A stretch of DNA of 64,000 nucleotides from Begonia masoniana (Eukaryota; Streptophyta; Magnoliopsida; Cucurbitales; Begoniaceae). Shown here one piece after another: positions 1 through 11,624 of the stretch. Both the position numbers and the translations under genes were made by a program. Each line of letters opens with the position of its first letter. Position 1 is the stretch's first letter. Below the pieces are notes generated by a model that saw nothing but the letters and a program-made list of their open reading frames with translations, made no database searches and was not told the DNA's origin. The stretch covers positions 41,771,501 to 41,835,500 of the forward strand of contig CM039512.1 in the NCBI GenBank assembly GCA_022432975.1, in the 5' to 3' direction.

Positions 1-767
1 CTAATCATCGTATCAGTTTCTACCTAGCATCCTTGTGATGTAGGGCCCTAATGGCCGGGAATCCTACACATTCACTTACCTGGTTTCCTTAGCAACTTGA
101 ACTCCTTTTCTTCAGACTTCTTCACCTAAAACATTTACATTGCAGTAGTTAAAATGAAAATCCTAATAGTCCTAATCACGAGTCATCCTAGAATCTAATA
201 ACTAAAGTCATTCCCGAATCCCTTAGTCTAGTTCTCTGTGTGCAGTCTGAAATCCAAAACCAAAACAGCTAGGTTCAACTAACGATTAATCAGGGTCGGT
301 TATATTAAATGTCCAGAATCGATTCGGAAATACTATTGCCAAACACCGATTAAAATGTTCCTAATATTACTCTGCCATTAAAGAATCTGAAGTCCCGAGT
401 TCTAGCTGAAAACAGAGTTCAAAGTAGTTAACCGGTAACTACATTGCTTAAGTCTTACCTAAAAGTGTGGATAGTCGGGTGGAAACTGAAGGATCAATCG
501 CCGACGAGGGAGTCGCTGGCAGGGAGAGAGCTCGGAAGGGTAAGAAGTCGCAGAATGGAAATATCGGCTACAGTGGGGTTTTAGCGAGGCTTAACGATTT
601 CTATTTTCAATTTATATTACATAAATTCCTCCTTAATTACAATCCTGCCACCACACAAATAGAAATCTAATAAGCTTTGGCATTTGATTTAAATTAAAAG
701 AACGACAATAAATGTGACAGTTAATTCCGTTAAGAGAGTCACCTGGCCAAAATTGTCGGGTGTTACA
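1..767 (-). mobile_element. Tekay-like LTR, 5'-truncated by window edge
   Basis: This is the terminal part of an LTR read on the minus strand. In plus orientation it ends in GGGTGTTACA, the same terminus as the LTRs ending at 33688 and 51784. It carries the group's shared blocks: GATGTAGGGCC at 37-47, CACTTACCTGG at 73-83 (minus CCAG|GTAAGT), and TTACCTAAAA near 456 (minus TTTTAG|GTAAG). The other end lies before base 1, so the insertion type (solo or full element) cannot be decided. No coding potential is credible; a 67-codon plus-strand frame at 467-670 shows no family resemblance. Confidence 0.7.
80..125 (-). other. putative LTR micro-exon (46 nt)
   Basis: On the minus strand this 46-nt segment is preceded by GTTTTAG| and followed by CCAG|GTAAGT. 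An upstream donor-like TTTTAG|GTAAG lies at 458, giving a first intron-like block of 333 nt (126-458). The same arrangement recurs in six other LTRs here with exon lengths of 46-59 nt. Splicing itself is inferred, not observed. Confidence 0.45.
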
Positions 768-924
768 ATAGTATAGAGAGCAATCTAGGGTTAGGAAAAC
801 TTAACTAATACATAAAAATATGAACAAAATCATGGAAATATGAAAAAGAAGGTTTTGGTTGTGGAAGGGCGTGCTGAGGGCGCGAGTGGTGCTGGGGGTG
901 TACAATTTTTCATATTTTGGCACT

Positions 925-2300
925 TTTTTGCATCTCCATGCCTCTCCACAAATCTCTATGTATCTCCACGAATCTCGATGCAACTCCATGCATCTCAATG
1001 CATGCAACTTCTCGGTTTCTTGCTCATGTTGTGATGATTCTTTCTCTCATATCTTTATGACCAAACCATGTGAGGTTTTGTACTTTGGATCTCCTTTATC
1101 TTTTAATGAATCATGGTCCTTAACTTTGAGCTTGGCTGCACATTGGTTTGCATCATTTCCTCCCTTCTCAAAAAGATTCGTCCTCAAATCTCTTGCATCA
1201 TACAAAACACTTGGATGGGAAATGGTTAGGTCATTAGATAAAAAGTAATTTTCCTTGCATGAAGGAACAAATATTTGTTTCTTTGTCATCATCACACTTT
1301 TCACTTCACTTATTGGATTTTCCCTCTTTTTGAATTCTTTTGTAATCTTTTCTTGATCCTCGCTAGCGTCCCAAAGTTTTAGTGATGTTAGGGTTACCAC
1401 CATTTCGCCTTGCAAAAAAGAGTATTAATTCTTGAATCCATTATACTCGGCCTTCCTATCAAATTGCCAAGGTCTTCCCAAGAGTATATGTGTTGTTTGC
1501 ATCGGTACCACATCACAAAGGACCTTATCCTTATATTTTCCAATTGATAGTGCAAATTTTAATTGTTTAGTCACTTTCACTTCTCTGCAATCACTCAACC
1601 ATTGTAGCTTATAGGGCTTTGGATGCTTCTCAATTTCCATGCCCAACGTTTCTACCAATAAAGTGCTAACAACATTGGTACACTTCCACCATCAATAATC
1701 AAACTACATACCTTGTTGTTAACATGGCATCTAGTATTAAAATGTGCTCTCTTTGCATATCATCTCCATCTTCTTCAGGTTGAATGTTGAGTGCTCTCCT
1801 CGTGACCAATAACTCACCTTTGATGGGTTCCTTCACATCCACATCGCTTCAATCTTCTGGTGGTGACATTTTATCATCACTTGACTTAACACTTTTTCTA
1901 TATCACCATTATTCAATATAATCATAGATATTTTATTTAGACAATTAGAAGCAATATGACCAAATCCTTGACATTTAAAGCATTTATTTTCACGAGTCTC
2001 ACTTGATGTAAAAGTAGCAATTTTAGCTTGCATAGAAGTTTGACTTTTTTTTGCATCTACATGCAACTCCATGCCTCTTCATGCATCTTCATGAAACTCC
2101 AAGCATCTCCATCCATCTCCATGCAACTCCATGAATCTCCATTGCAACTTCTTTGTTTCTTGCTCATGTTATGATGCCTCTTTCTCTCGGATCTTTAACA
2201 CCAATCCATGTGGGATTTTGTACTTTGAATTTTCTTTATCTTCTAATGAAACATGGTCCTTGGCTTTGAGTTTGGTTGTGCCTTGGTTCGTATCAATATT
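925..2300. repeat. direct duplication of ~240-bp segment rich in CATCTCCATG units
   Basis: The block 925-1170 recurs in diverged form at about 2050-2300. Each begins with a run of short degenerate units of the CATCTCCATG / CAACTCCATG type. Each then shares TTTCTTGCTCATGTT, TTTCTCTC, CATGTG, TTTTGTACTTTG and AAACATGGTCCTT-like stretches in the same order. The degraded gag-protease fragment lies between the copies. It may be a remnant of flanking repeats of that element or a local duplication. Confidence 0.6.
1047..2072 (-). pseudogene. Ty3/gypsy gag zinc-knuckle and protease fragment
   Basis: This is a broken minus-strand polyprotein piece. Near 1930-1980 it encodes a CCHC zinc knuckle (CFKCQGFGHIASNC) typical of retroelement nucleocapsid. 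At 1425-1658 it encodes the C-terminal half of a retropepsin domain (CDVVPMQTTHILLGRPW), matching the protease parts at 7600-7796 and 61938-62135. A tail at 1047-1415 follows, containing DLRTNLFEKGGND. No reverse transcriptase, RNase H or integrase separates the protease from this tail, so it looks like a derivative of a gag-protease-only family or a deleted copy. Frameshifts and stops make it non-functional. Confidence 0.65.
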
Positions 2301-2489
2301 GCTTCAGGAATATGATGTTTATGATAGTGGACTATTATGATCGAAATATGAATGTAAAGATGGACTGTATGGAGAATATGATTATATTCGGCATTGTATG
2401 TATAACTCATGCATGATGAAAAACATTTTCATTAAGAAAGACTGAATAAACATAGATAGTCGTTGTGGGCGGGGACAAATTAGTTTTTC

Positions 2490-2944
2490 CGTAACATCCC
2501 TCGATCCTCCCAGTTCAATATCGTCCGTTTTGGGCCAGAGCCCGCACAGATTTGTTCTTAGGATTAGCCCCAAAATACGTTGTACTAGGTAGGGAGTGAA
2601 ACTCTACTTATAAACCATGCATTTTTTACTCTCCCAAATAATGTGAGATTGTGCATCCCCATTAGTATGAACTGTGCCTCACTCGACCCTCATTACCTTC
2701 ACATGATGGGCTGTCACAATCTTTCCTCCTTCGGGGCCCGACGTCCTCGTTAGCCACACTTCCAGTTGGGCAGTGGCAATGATACCTTCTGTAACGTCCC
2801 CCAGTGCTCCTAGTATAACATTGTCTGCTTTAGGCCAGAGCCTGCATAGATTTGTTCTTGGGTCAGCCCCAAAACGCGTTGTACTAAGTAGGGAGAAAAA
2901 CTATACTTATAAATCATGTATTTTTCATATGGTGGGCTGTCACA
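2490..2944 (-). mobile_element. TRIM-like non-autonomous LTR element
   Basis: Two related segments, 2490-2718 and 2790-2944, each run from (T/C)GTAAC at the left to GGGCTGTCACA at the right. They share GCCAGAGCC, AGATTTGTTCTT, CAGCCCCAAAA, GTTGTACTA and a TATA-like CTTATAAA. The right copy has an internal deletion of about 75 bp. The 71-bp spacer ends in GATACCTT next to the right copy, a degenerate complement of the initiator-Met tRNA primer site. This places the 5' LTR on the right and the element on the minus strand. No coding capacity exists, and I see no clear TSD. I interpret it as a TRIM/SMART-type mini-retrotransposon remnant. Confidence 0.55.
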
Positions 2945-3844
2945 GAGGTGGAACTAATGATGCTTTTTTATTCCCCTAGACTGAAAAAAAAAGAAAATAT
3001 AAGTTTTTACGAAATTGCATATCATGCTCATATTATTTTTATGCATCTCTTACTGAGCGTTAGACTCATAAATGAACTCTATGATGTAGATGAGGATGAA
3101 AGATGTAGTTGAAGAGGTGCTTCCAGGGGCGATGCTATATGGTTGTTAGTGAGAGATTGACCAAAGAATGAATAAAAAGAATGTTATTTAAAAAGAAATT
3201 TTGAATTTATAAGTGCTATAGTTACTAAATTTAATTTCTATGATGAATTGCTTTATTAAATATTTGTTTTTGAACGATCACGCAAAATAAGAATTTCTTT
3301 TGTATTAAAGTTTTACATTGGGATTGTTTGAAAGTCTTCCATTGTTCATCTTTAAAATGCATGTTTTTACGTTTTACTTTACTTTTATAAATTAAATGTG
3401 TTAAAGATAAAAGTAAAAATAGTGTCCCACATGGAGTTATAATATGCATATGAATAGCAATATGAATTTTTTTTCACACAACTATGTTATGATGAATGAA
3501 TACATGCATATGAATTTCCACTTTAATTAAGTGATTCCACTTTATCAAGGATCATATTAAAATGTTTTGTGAATGCTAATATGTAAAAACATGTATTTTT
3601 TAGTTAATTAAATCCCACATCTTTATTTTTTGCATTGTTAATAGTCAACAAGTTATGGGTTGACTCGTTTTATGGCCAAATTGGATTTTTTGGTCATTTA
3701 GTCAAATTGGTAATTTGAGAAATCATTGTGCGCTGAAACTTAAGAGAAATAACATTCATATTTTTGGTGTAATAGAATAAAAATATATTAATTTATATAG
3801 TAAATATTAAATTATAGTTTTGAAAGTATTATTTTAATTAAAAA
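2945..3844. other. AT-rich stretch without recognisable feature
   Basis: Nothing codes here and no repeat is obvious. The sequence is AT-rich, with simple runs and short frames on both strands that resemble no family. It may be the upstream (U3) part of the older LTR-like sequence that continues at 3845. Confidence 0.5.
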
Positions 3845-4581
3845 AGGGCTAGAAAACCCTAACCCTTTATTTTGGAGCCGCCACGAAAGAAGAAGTAGGA
3901 GGAGAGAGAGTGAGGGGTTGCAGAGGTGCGAAACCGTTGTGAGAGGAGGTTAGAGACGTGTTCGTGTGATGACCCTCACCAACATTGGTAAAGCCACTTC
4001 GAAGTAAACCTCTTCTCCACTGTATTTTCGAAAATATGGAGGTAGTTAGTATTAGGATGGATTCGAGCATTGGAGCTCGATCCCATCCAATTTTTCTAAT
4101 TATATTGGTGTATTTAGAGATGTTTAGGTTTAACCGCCGTTTGGAGGCAAAAAATGGGGAAGAGGGCAATTTTTGCGACTCCTGTCGCTGAAAAATTGCC
4201 CAAGTGTCGATAGCTGTGAGTGCCAGTCGACACTTCGAACCATTCTGGAAAAAATAGAGAATTCAAGGTGTCAACCTCTTAAAGAGGTAAGTAGATCACT
4301 AGTGTATTTTGGGCCAAAACTCGAAAGGGTTTAAGTGTCGACACCTTTGGATGAAATGTCGACCACGACCAACCCTAGAGGTATGAAATGTTGATTGCTA
4401 AGTTAAAGTGCCGACCATTGGCCAAATTGAGATTTCCAGGTGTCGACTGGTGGGTCGATCCCCACCTATAAGTGTTGACTAGTGCTCCTTAAATTATCGA
4501 CCGTACTTTAGTTTTAGGAAAATTTTGTCGGCAAAGCATGAAGTTTCTGGCCATTTATAGTGTTATGGATTGGGTTCCTAG
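3845..4581 (+). mobile_element. older LTR-like sequence, left part (interrupted by copia element A)
   Basis: It begins near AAACCCTAACCC, has a GCCGCCAC motif near 3876 shared with the first exon-like block of the Tekay-like LTRs, and has a strong donor-like AAAGAG|GTAAGT at 4284. From about 4205 to 4520 it is filled with variants of GTGTCGAC spaced 20-60 bp apart. Copia element A inserted at 4581, and the sequence resumes at 38671. It is probably a diverged member of the same LTR group; outer boundaries and TSD were not identified. Confidence 0.4.
4205..4520. repeat. degenerate GTGTCGAC-motif cluster
   Basis: At least eight variants of a GTGTCGAC(A/C) core occur in about 315 bp (for example CAGTCGACACTTCG, AAGTGTCGACACC, AATGTCGACC, AGGTGTCGACTGG). 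Several are self-complementary around GTCGAC. The spacing is irregular, so this is not a simple tandem array. Confidence 0.55.
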
Positions 4582-4881
4582 TGTTAGGATTAGACTCCCT
4601 AATCCTCCTGTAACGAACGATCAGGCATACGAAAAGAAACAACACACAGATTTATAGTGGTTCACTCTCGATGTGAGAGCTACGTCCATTGGCCGCTGAC
4701 AGATTTCACTAAGATTAGAAAGAATTACAACGGTTTTTGCCTCATACTTTCAGACACTCTCTATCACACACTCGATAACCTAAATATGTCTTTATATACT
4801 AGAAGATTTAGGGTTACAGAATAACAGGGTAAATAATGACCAAAATATCCCTAAACCAAAATTAGGCTCCATAACTCAACA
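4582..4881 (-). repeat. element A 3' LTR
   Basis: This 300-bp terminal repeat runs TGTTAGGATTAG to AACTCAACA in plus orientation. The complement of the polypurine tract (ATCTCCCACTTGG) follows immediately at 4882. Its partner is 38371-38670, where the first dinucleotide has decayed from TG to TA. Confidence 0.92.
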
Positions 4882-5296
4882 ATCTCCCACTTGGAGACTA
4901 ATCACGTCATCTCTCCATCTGTAGCGGGTTCATTTCAATATCTCATCTAAGAAGTTCGACTGAAGTTGCGCACAACTTCAGCTTCTCACTCGTCACAGCT
5001 TTTGTCAACATATCAGTTGGATTCTGACTCCCTGAGATCTTCTCAAGCGCTAATACTCCATCTTCTAAGGTGGATCTGATGAAGTGATTATGCACCTGTA
5101 TATGCTTTGTCTTGCCATGATAAACTGGGTTCTTTACCAAATGGATGACACTTTGGCTGTCACAATGCAACACACTCCCATCGTAGTTTTTGCCTAACTC
5201 GCTTAAGAAAGGCTGTAACCACATCATCTCCTTCACGGCTTCTGTCACTGTAATATACTCGGCTTCACAACTAGAAAGAGCGACGACATCTTGAAG
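4882..5296 (-). pseudogene. element A RNase H C-terminus
   Basis: The minus-strand frame at 4943-5291 encodes the C-terminal part of a copia RNase H. It has the HCDSQSVIHL block, the KHIQVHNHFIR block and the terminal DMLTKAV region. It ends at a TGA at 4943-4945, about 60 bp before the LTR, as expected for the polyprotein terminus. The upstream part is cut off at 5296 by insertion of element B and resumes at 12808. Confidence 0.9.
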
Positions 5297-6475
5297 TGAC
5301 AGAAAATGGGAGAGTAAAATAGAACAAAATAAAATGGTTGAAACTTGCAGCGGAGGATGTAGTAAAAATGCCTCAAAACAGAATGTGGGAAGAAGAGTGA
5401 CAGAATGTAATGGAGGAGAAATGGAATGTGGAAAATCCTTGGCTGACCAAGAAGCTATCTTATGTTATGCTTCTCGGTGCATGCCTTCCCGTGGAAAGGC
5501 AACAACTGCTGGGCCCGGCTATCATCCTCACCCTTTTAAACTCTGATAATAGAGAGGGAGGGAAATTAAGAGATCACAGCCGCCATAAGACTGATGATCA
5601 ATGGAGGCACACTCCTCACGGCAGAACCGTGGCTTACCTTGACGGCAACCAGAAATCCTTCTGGATTTTCAGAGAGAGCAAAATAGGTTTGTATTAATCA
5701 AAGGAATGCGTACAAACACTAAAAGCGATGCTTAAATACCTAGGGTGGCTAGGTTTCGAAATGCCCAGAGGAGAATCTAGCCATTGGGAGGGCTCCTGCT
5801 GGGCGTTCGCGGAGTGGAGCTCAATACTGACGAGGCCGCTTGCTTGGAGTAGAGAAGGGCTTCGGTTGGTCGGCTAGTCCAGGTGAGCAATTCGTACGCT
5901 CGCAGAGTGCTCGCCGTCAATCTCCGAATGCCGTGGTCGCTTGCTGAAGATCGGTTCTCTGGTGGGCTTCTTTGTGTAGTTGAGGAGTAGGCTAAAGTCG
6001 ACGGAATGATTTGTCACTTGGGCTAGGCTACTTCATGTGAGGTTTGAGGAATTAAGTGGGCTGAAGCTTATGGGCTTTCTCCTTATAGGCCAATCTTCTC
6101 ATGGGCTAGGTTGATGATGTATGGCCCAGTCTCCTCTTTAATTGCTCATGGGCTTGTAGTTCTTACAGCTCATGGGTTTACCAAACACCTATGCCACCAA
6201 CTAATCATAACCATACAATCTAATGCATGATGCAAATATATAATCCATACAATAAAGGCTAGAGTATGCCAAATAAGTTCAAAAATTAAAATTACAAATT
6301 TAAACGGGCCGGAAAGGCAAATTCCCATAGGCCTCTTGGTGACTCCTTCCATGCGCTTCACGTGCATTCTTCCCAAGTAATTGTACCTACAAAAAGAGGA
6401 CATAATAAGTAGAGAGATGAGATAATGCAAGGGAATTTGTTAGATTTCTTTTTGCATGCAACTCGAGGCATGTCA
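5297..6475 (-). repeat. element B 3' LTR
   Basis: This 1179-bp repeat matches 11625-12802. It starts TGACAGAAAATGGG and ends GGCATGTCA in plus orientation. The two copies differ mainly by substitutions plus a 3-bp indel near the right end. Confidence 0.92.
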
Positions 6476-9260
6476 TCCTCTCCGAGTGATTTGAGGATTT
6501 GACCTCAAATCCGTTGGTTGACTTCTCCCCAAAATTGTCTCCTACGATTTCTTGTGTACTCCTTGAAGGCTTGAATTTGAATGCAACGAGAGCATATTCT
6601 TTCGTTTGAAAGTACCTCACCAAACGATGTTCTAAATGGCAAAGGGTTAGGATGGTCTTACTAATGCTTTCTTTGGGAAGGGTGGTAAAATTGAATTCGA
6701 TGGCTACTTTGGAGGGCGATTGCTCGGTGATGGAATGAAATTTCCCAAAGTAGTTGAATCCGAAAAGTAGTGAAGTGGAAATGCGAAAGTCCTCCGACCA
6801 AAGAAATAATCCAATTACTCTTAAGACCTCAAAAGAAAATTTTCTTACCAATTGAACCTTAACTATAGTTCTATGGTAGAATTTGTGGTAGTCACAAGGT
6901 GGGGAATGAGGTTTTGGTAGTTCACCGAATTGAAGGATAGAGTGTTTGTTGGCTACAAAGGGAATAAAATTCCTACTTGTGTGTGTAGCTCTAAGAATGG
7001 ATGTAGGAAGGTAATAGTTAGGCTCAAGGCAATAAACCAATCTCTTCCTAATTGATGGGCATGGTAAGAAAATTTTCTCAAGTTTTGGAAAGGAGAGAAA
7101 TAGAGTAATGATCGTACTACCTAATCTAAAAAAGATTTCATCACTTAATTCTGTTTTCTCATGAGGCCATGTAGATACGTTCTCCAATTGGTAAGGCGTC
7201 TCATCGACAAATAAGGGATTTAGGTGTCCCTTGATAAAGGAATGAATTTTCTCAAGATTTGGAAGGGAAGAGAATGAAGCTACAACCATATTACCTACGC
7301 CATAAATGCTTTCTTCACTTATTTCCCTTTCCTCATGATGCCAAATTGAAATATTTTCCAAGGGATATGACTCATCTTCATCGTACAAGGGATTGGAATA
7401 CCATTTAATGCGAGAGGGCTCTTGTTCTTCATTCATCCCGTGTTTCAATAACAATAGATTTTCTTTTAATTTTCTTTCTTGAAGGGTGGCCTCGTCTCGA
7501 GCCACTTGTTCGGGCGTCATTGGTAGCAATTTAATTTTTCTTCCTCCAAAATTAAATGTGTAACGGTTGAGGAATCCGTCGTAATTGACTCTACAGTCAA
7601 AATGCCATGGTCGACCCAAAAGGATGTGGCTGGCACTCATTGGGACAACGTCACAAATAACCGAGTCCTTGTATTTTCCTATAAGGAAATTAACGGTTAC
7701 TTGTTTGGTAATCTCATGCTCATTTTTGTCGTCCAACCAATTTAGTTTGTAAGGCATAGGGTGAATAATGGTTACTAGTCCTAGTTTATCGACCATGTCT
7801 TGGGAGGCCGCATTAATGCAACTTCCTCAGTCAATTATCATCGAACAAACTTTATCTTTGATAGCACATCGACTATGAAATAGATTTTCATGTTGACAGT
7901 TCTTGTCCACGTGCTTAGACATTAATGCTCGCCTTATGACTATTAGTAAGGGTCCATCTTGAGGCTTACATTCATCGGCTTCTTCGTCACTTTTTCCTAC
8001 TACTTCGCCCTTGTCAATTTTATTGTATTGGCCTTCGTCCTTTTCACTTTCCCATTCACCCATGGATTCCTTGATGACCATCACACGGTGGTTGGTGCAT
8101 TCATTAGCATAGTGCCCTTTGCCCAAACATTTGAAGCATTGGACATCGCATGCTCTTGGTCCTTTAGGTTGTGATTCGTGGGTTTTGTTCGTAGGTGGGG
8201 AATTGTGATGGGTGCTTGATCCTTTTGGAGGCCAATTTCGATTGAAAGGCTTCTTTTCTTCTTGTCTTGGAGTAATCTTGTCGGAATTGTAGTTTCTTGG
8301 TGGGAATTTGTTAGGAAGGTCGGTCTTACGCTTCCTCTTTAATTGCCTCTCCACCGTGAGGGCTAATTGAATGACCAATTCCATGGTCTCCAATTGTTGC
8401 ATTTCGACAAGATTGCCTATGTGGCGATTTAAGCTTCTTATAAATCTAGCGATGAGTTGTTCTTCAGGTTCATCAATTGCGCATCGCATATTAAGGGTTT
8501 CAAATTCGGTAAGGTATTCATCTACTGAGAGGCTATTTTGTTTTAGATTATGGAGTTGATGAAAGAGTTCATGTTTGTAGTGACGGGGAATGAACCTATG
8601 GTGCATTAAGTCTTTCATGGAAGTCCAAGTAGTAACGGGGTATCCTTGTGTTCTCATTCGTTGGGCCTTGAGGTTGGACCACCACAAAGCGACGTGGCCC
8701 ATAAGTTCAAGGGAAGCGAGTTGAATTTTCACTCTATCTGAATAATCGTGGCAATCAAAAACTCGCTCAACCATATCAACCCAATCTAGATATGTGTGCC
8801 CGTCACACGTTCCATTGAAAGGGGAAATGGTTATCTTGATGTTACGGAGGTCGTCGTTGTCCCTACGACGATTTGGCCGGTACTCTTCATCGTCTCCGAT
8901 CCAATCCTCATCCTCCGAATAATAACGTTGTCCCCTTCTTTGGGGTTCTGCCCATTCTTCCTCTATGGGTGGTTATGGGGTAGGATTACGACGTCTAGGA
9001 CGTTTGGGAATGATCCTAGAGGAGGTTTCTTGTGAAGGAACTTGCTAATGAGATTCTTTTCGGGAAGGATTGTTCAATAATGATTGAACTTGTTGGGCAA
9101 GGTTGTTAACTACGTTTGCTAAGGCATCGATTTGTCCTTGCATGCCTCCTTATGCGCTAGTTTCACCCTCGTGACGTGTAGGTTCGGGAGGGGGAGTGCC
9201 CCTCGCACGATTTGGCTCTTTGTGTGGAGTGTCACGTGCAAAACCGCTCCTATTAGTCAT
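6387..9260 (-). pseudogene. element B gag-protease polyprotein with unknown C-terminal region
   Basis: Translation starts at the ATG at 9258-9260, just inside the internal region. The order is an N-terminal linker, a gag capsid region (WWSNLKAQ and YLTEFETLNM near 8370-8700), a CCHC knuckle (CFKCLGKGHYANEC near 8100-8150), then retropepsin (IID-stop-GSC at about 7826, CDVVPMSASHILLGRPW near 7640). About 350 residues without recognisable domain follow, into a tail reaching the 3' LTR. Premature stops lie near 9152, 9045 and 8978 and inside the protease active site, where a stop replaces the residue after the catalytic Asp. The absent RT, RNase H and integrase imply it depended on an autonomous relative such as element J. 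The C-terminal function is unknown. Confidence 0.82.
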
Positions 9261-11604
9261 GTTTAAGTGTTTTAATTTTTAAAATTTGAATTTTAATTCT
9301 TGACTAAATTGTTTCATCCAAAAGTTAGTGAGGTGATTATCTTAGTTAATGTCTTAGGACAATTTTAAGTACTAAGGAATGTTTCCTAACTAAGACAATA
9401 AAACAAGGATCATGCTCACATTAAATATTTCAAAAATTTGGAAGTCAATAAACAACTTAGGGGATTCATCAATACTTAGCAAAAACTAATTTGAGAAATT
9501 AAATTTCTAATACGAGCAATTACCACAAATTTCAATCAAACTTCGAGAAATTAATCAACTTTAAGCTAAAATCACTCCAAGTAATATTAATATCATCTAA
9601 ATAACATTAAAAACAGCAAGCAATCATATTAAAACACAAGTTTTGTCAATAATAACATGTTGAAATTTTAATGTTAACATAGCAGAAATTTCATGAAATG
9701 CATAACTCAATAAAGTCGATTTATAGCTTGCAATTAAATATCCTTGTAAATCAAATTTCGTGCAATTAAATTACAGCATATAATAGATGAATTATAAGCT
9801 AAATCCAAGTGCAAACATTTAGCAAATTAACATACAAATTTTGAGCATAACATAAGGCAGACCAAGAAGCGATTTCAAGCTTAATCCGAGGCAAGAATAC
9901 TAGAGAAACCGAGGGAAGTAACAATAAGGTTATATAATCACTTATAGGATGCTGGTGTATTGTACTCAAGTCCAGGTTAAGTAATGATATTTGCCATAAA
10001 ATGCTAAACCAATTAAGCTCATAACAGCAGAAGAAAGATTAGTATTAAGGCAGTAAGGTTTCAAAACAACAGAAGAAGACTATCACATATGCCCAAAATA
10101 TATATTGCAAACTAGTATTGATGTATCCGGCAACAAAAGATGAATAACTAGAGAAATGTAACAGAGACAATTTATCTTTCAAGAGGAAAATTTTATCGCG
10201 AGAATCCTTAAACAAATATTCTGGTCCAAAATATTCAGTCAAACAATGGAAGGCAAGATAGATATTCTGAATTTCAATTATACTAGATCAATTCCAGAAA
10301 CTACACTTCACAACAAATATCGTTTATCAATGGTGTTCAATATTGATGCAGTTCATCTATGGAGTTTGACTTAATTTCAGGAAAGAACAAAGCAAGACAG
10401 TGGCTTTAATGATGCACAACTAGAAACCAAAACAAAGATGCAACACACTAGTTCACAAGAAAATATTTGTTGGTTTTGCATGGGAATTACCTTCAGTTAT
10501 GCGTAGAAATAGAACCAATTAAAGACACATAAGACACAGAACATATGCTGTAAATCGATGGAACAATAAATAACTTTATCAATCAGCAGAAACAGAAATT
10601 GCCTAAGTAACAAAGCAGAATAACAATAGAAAATAGAACAGTAATCCCAAAAAAAGAAAACCGAACAGGACACAGTACAGGAAATGCTATTGCTTTTGAC
10701 AACACAGAACAGTTTTTCTTTCTTTTTGTGTTTAAACAATTTAAGCTACTAAATAACAGAATAGGTAACTACCTTTTAAGCTATAAAACAAGACCAAACT
10801 AAGATTTCTAAACTGGAAACAGACTTGGATAAAAAAAAAACAGAATCATGCTTTAAATGATATGGATTTATGTTTGAACAGAAGACAAATCCATGCTTTT
10901 GATTCCATAAAAGACATTCAGAAATTTAAACAAAAACAGCAATCAAACAACTTGGTTAGCTAAAGGTGATTTTAAACAGGAACCACAATCACTTTAAACT
11001 AAAACACAAGTAAATAACAGCACAATAAAACCAAGTAAGCATATTAGAATTCAAACAGATTCATGTTTTACTGATAAGGTTCCATGCTAATAAGGAGTTT
11101 TAGTTTGTAGCTATAATTTCAGCTTAACAACAAAACAATTACTACCAACTAACAGAACAAGTATAACATTTCAGGCTGCAAATTGATAGACTCTCATGCT
11201 ACAATATCACCCCAACAGAATAGCATCAACAAACAAAATTCATAGCACACAAGTGACAAAGCAGGAAATTACAGACGACTATGTTAAATAATACGACGTG
11301 CTGAAAATGAAAAACACCAGAACAAACCAAAAACAATAAAACAACAGACCAAATAAAACAGACTAAAAAAAAGAAAATTGAAAAGACAGAAATATCACAA
11401 GAAGGAAACAAACACTAAAGAAACATGATGACCATTGAAAACATGATAGAACAATCTAACCAGAAACATATCCTAAATAGAATTGAAACGTGATTAAAAT
11501 ATGATGCTAGTGGGTGAGCAGAGACGAAACATGCTAGAAACAGACAACAAATGACAACACAGAGAAAGAGCACAAAATAGAGAAATGAAAACAACACAAA
11601 GCCA
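9261..11604 (-). other. element B long non-coding leader
   Basis: This is about 2.3 kb of AT-rich, A-rich (plus strand) sequence between the primer site and the gag start. Short frames on both strands resemble nothing. Its length is unusual for an element with so little coding capacity and could include packaging or regulatory RNA sequence, but nothing specific is recognisable. Confidence 0.6.
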
Positions 11605-11622
11605 GGTTCGGCTTTGATACCA
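11605..11622 (-). other. element B primer binding site
   Basis: The minus strand reads TGGTATCAAAGCCGAACC, two bases from the LTR end at 11625. The TGGTATCA core fits the 3' end of plant initiator-Met tRNA; the following bases differ from the commonest form. Confidence 0.85.
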
Positions 11623-11624
11623 CT

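Noticed and set aside
2773..2979. Small open frame overlapping the TRIM-like repeat
   Set aside because: It spans the LTR-like boundary and has no resemblance to a protein family.
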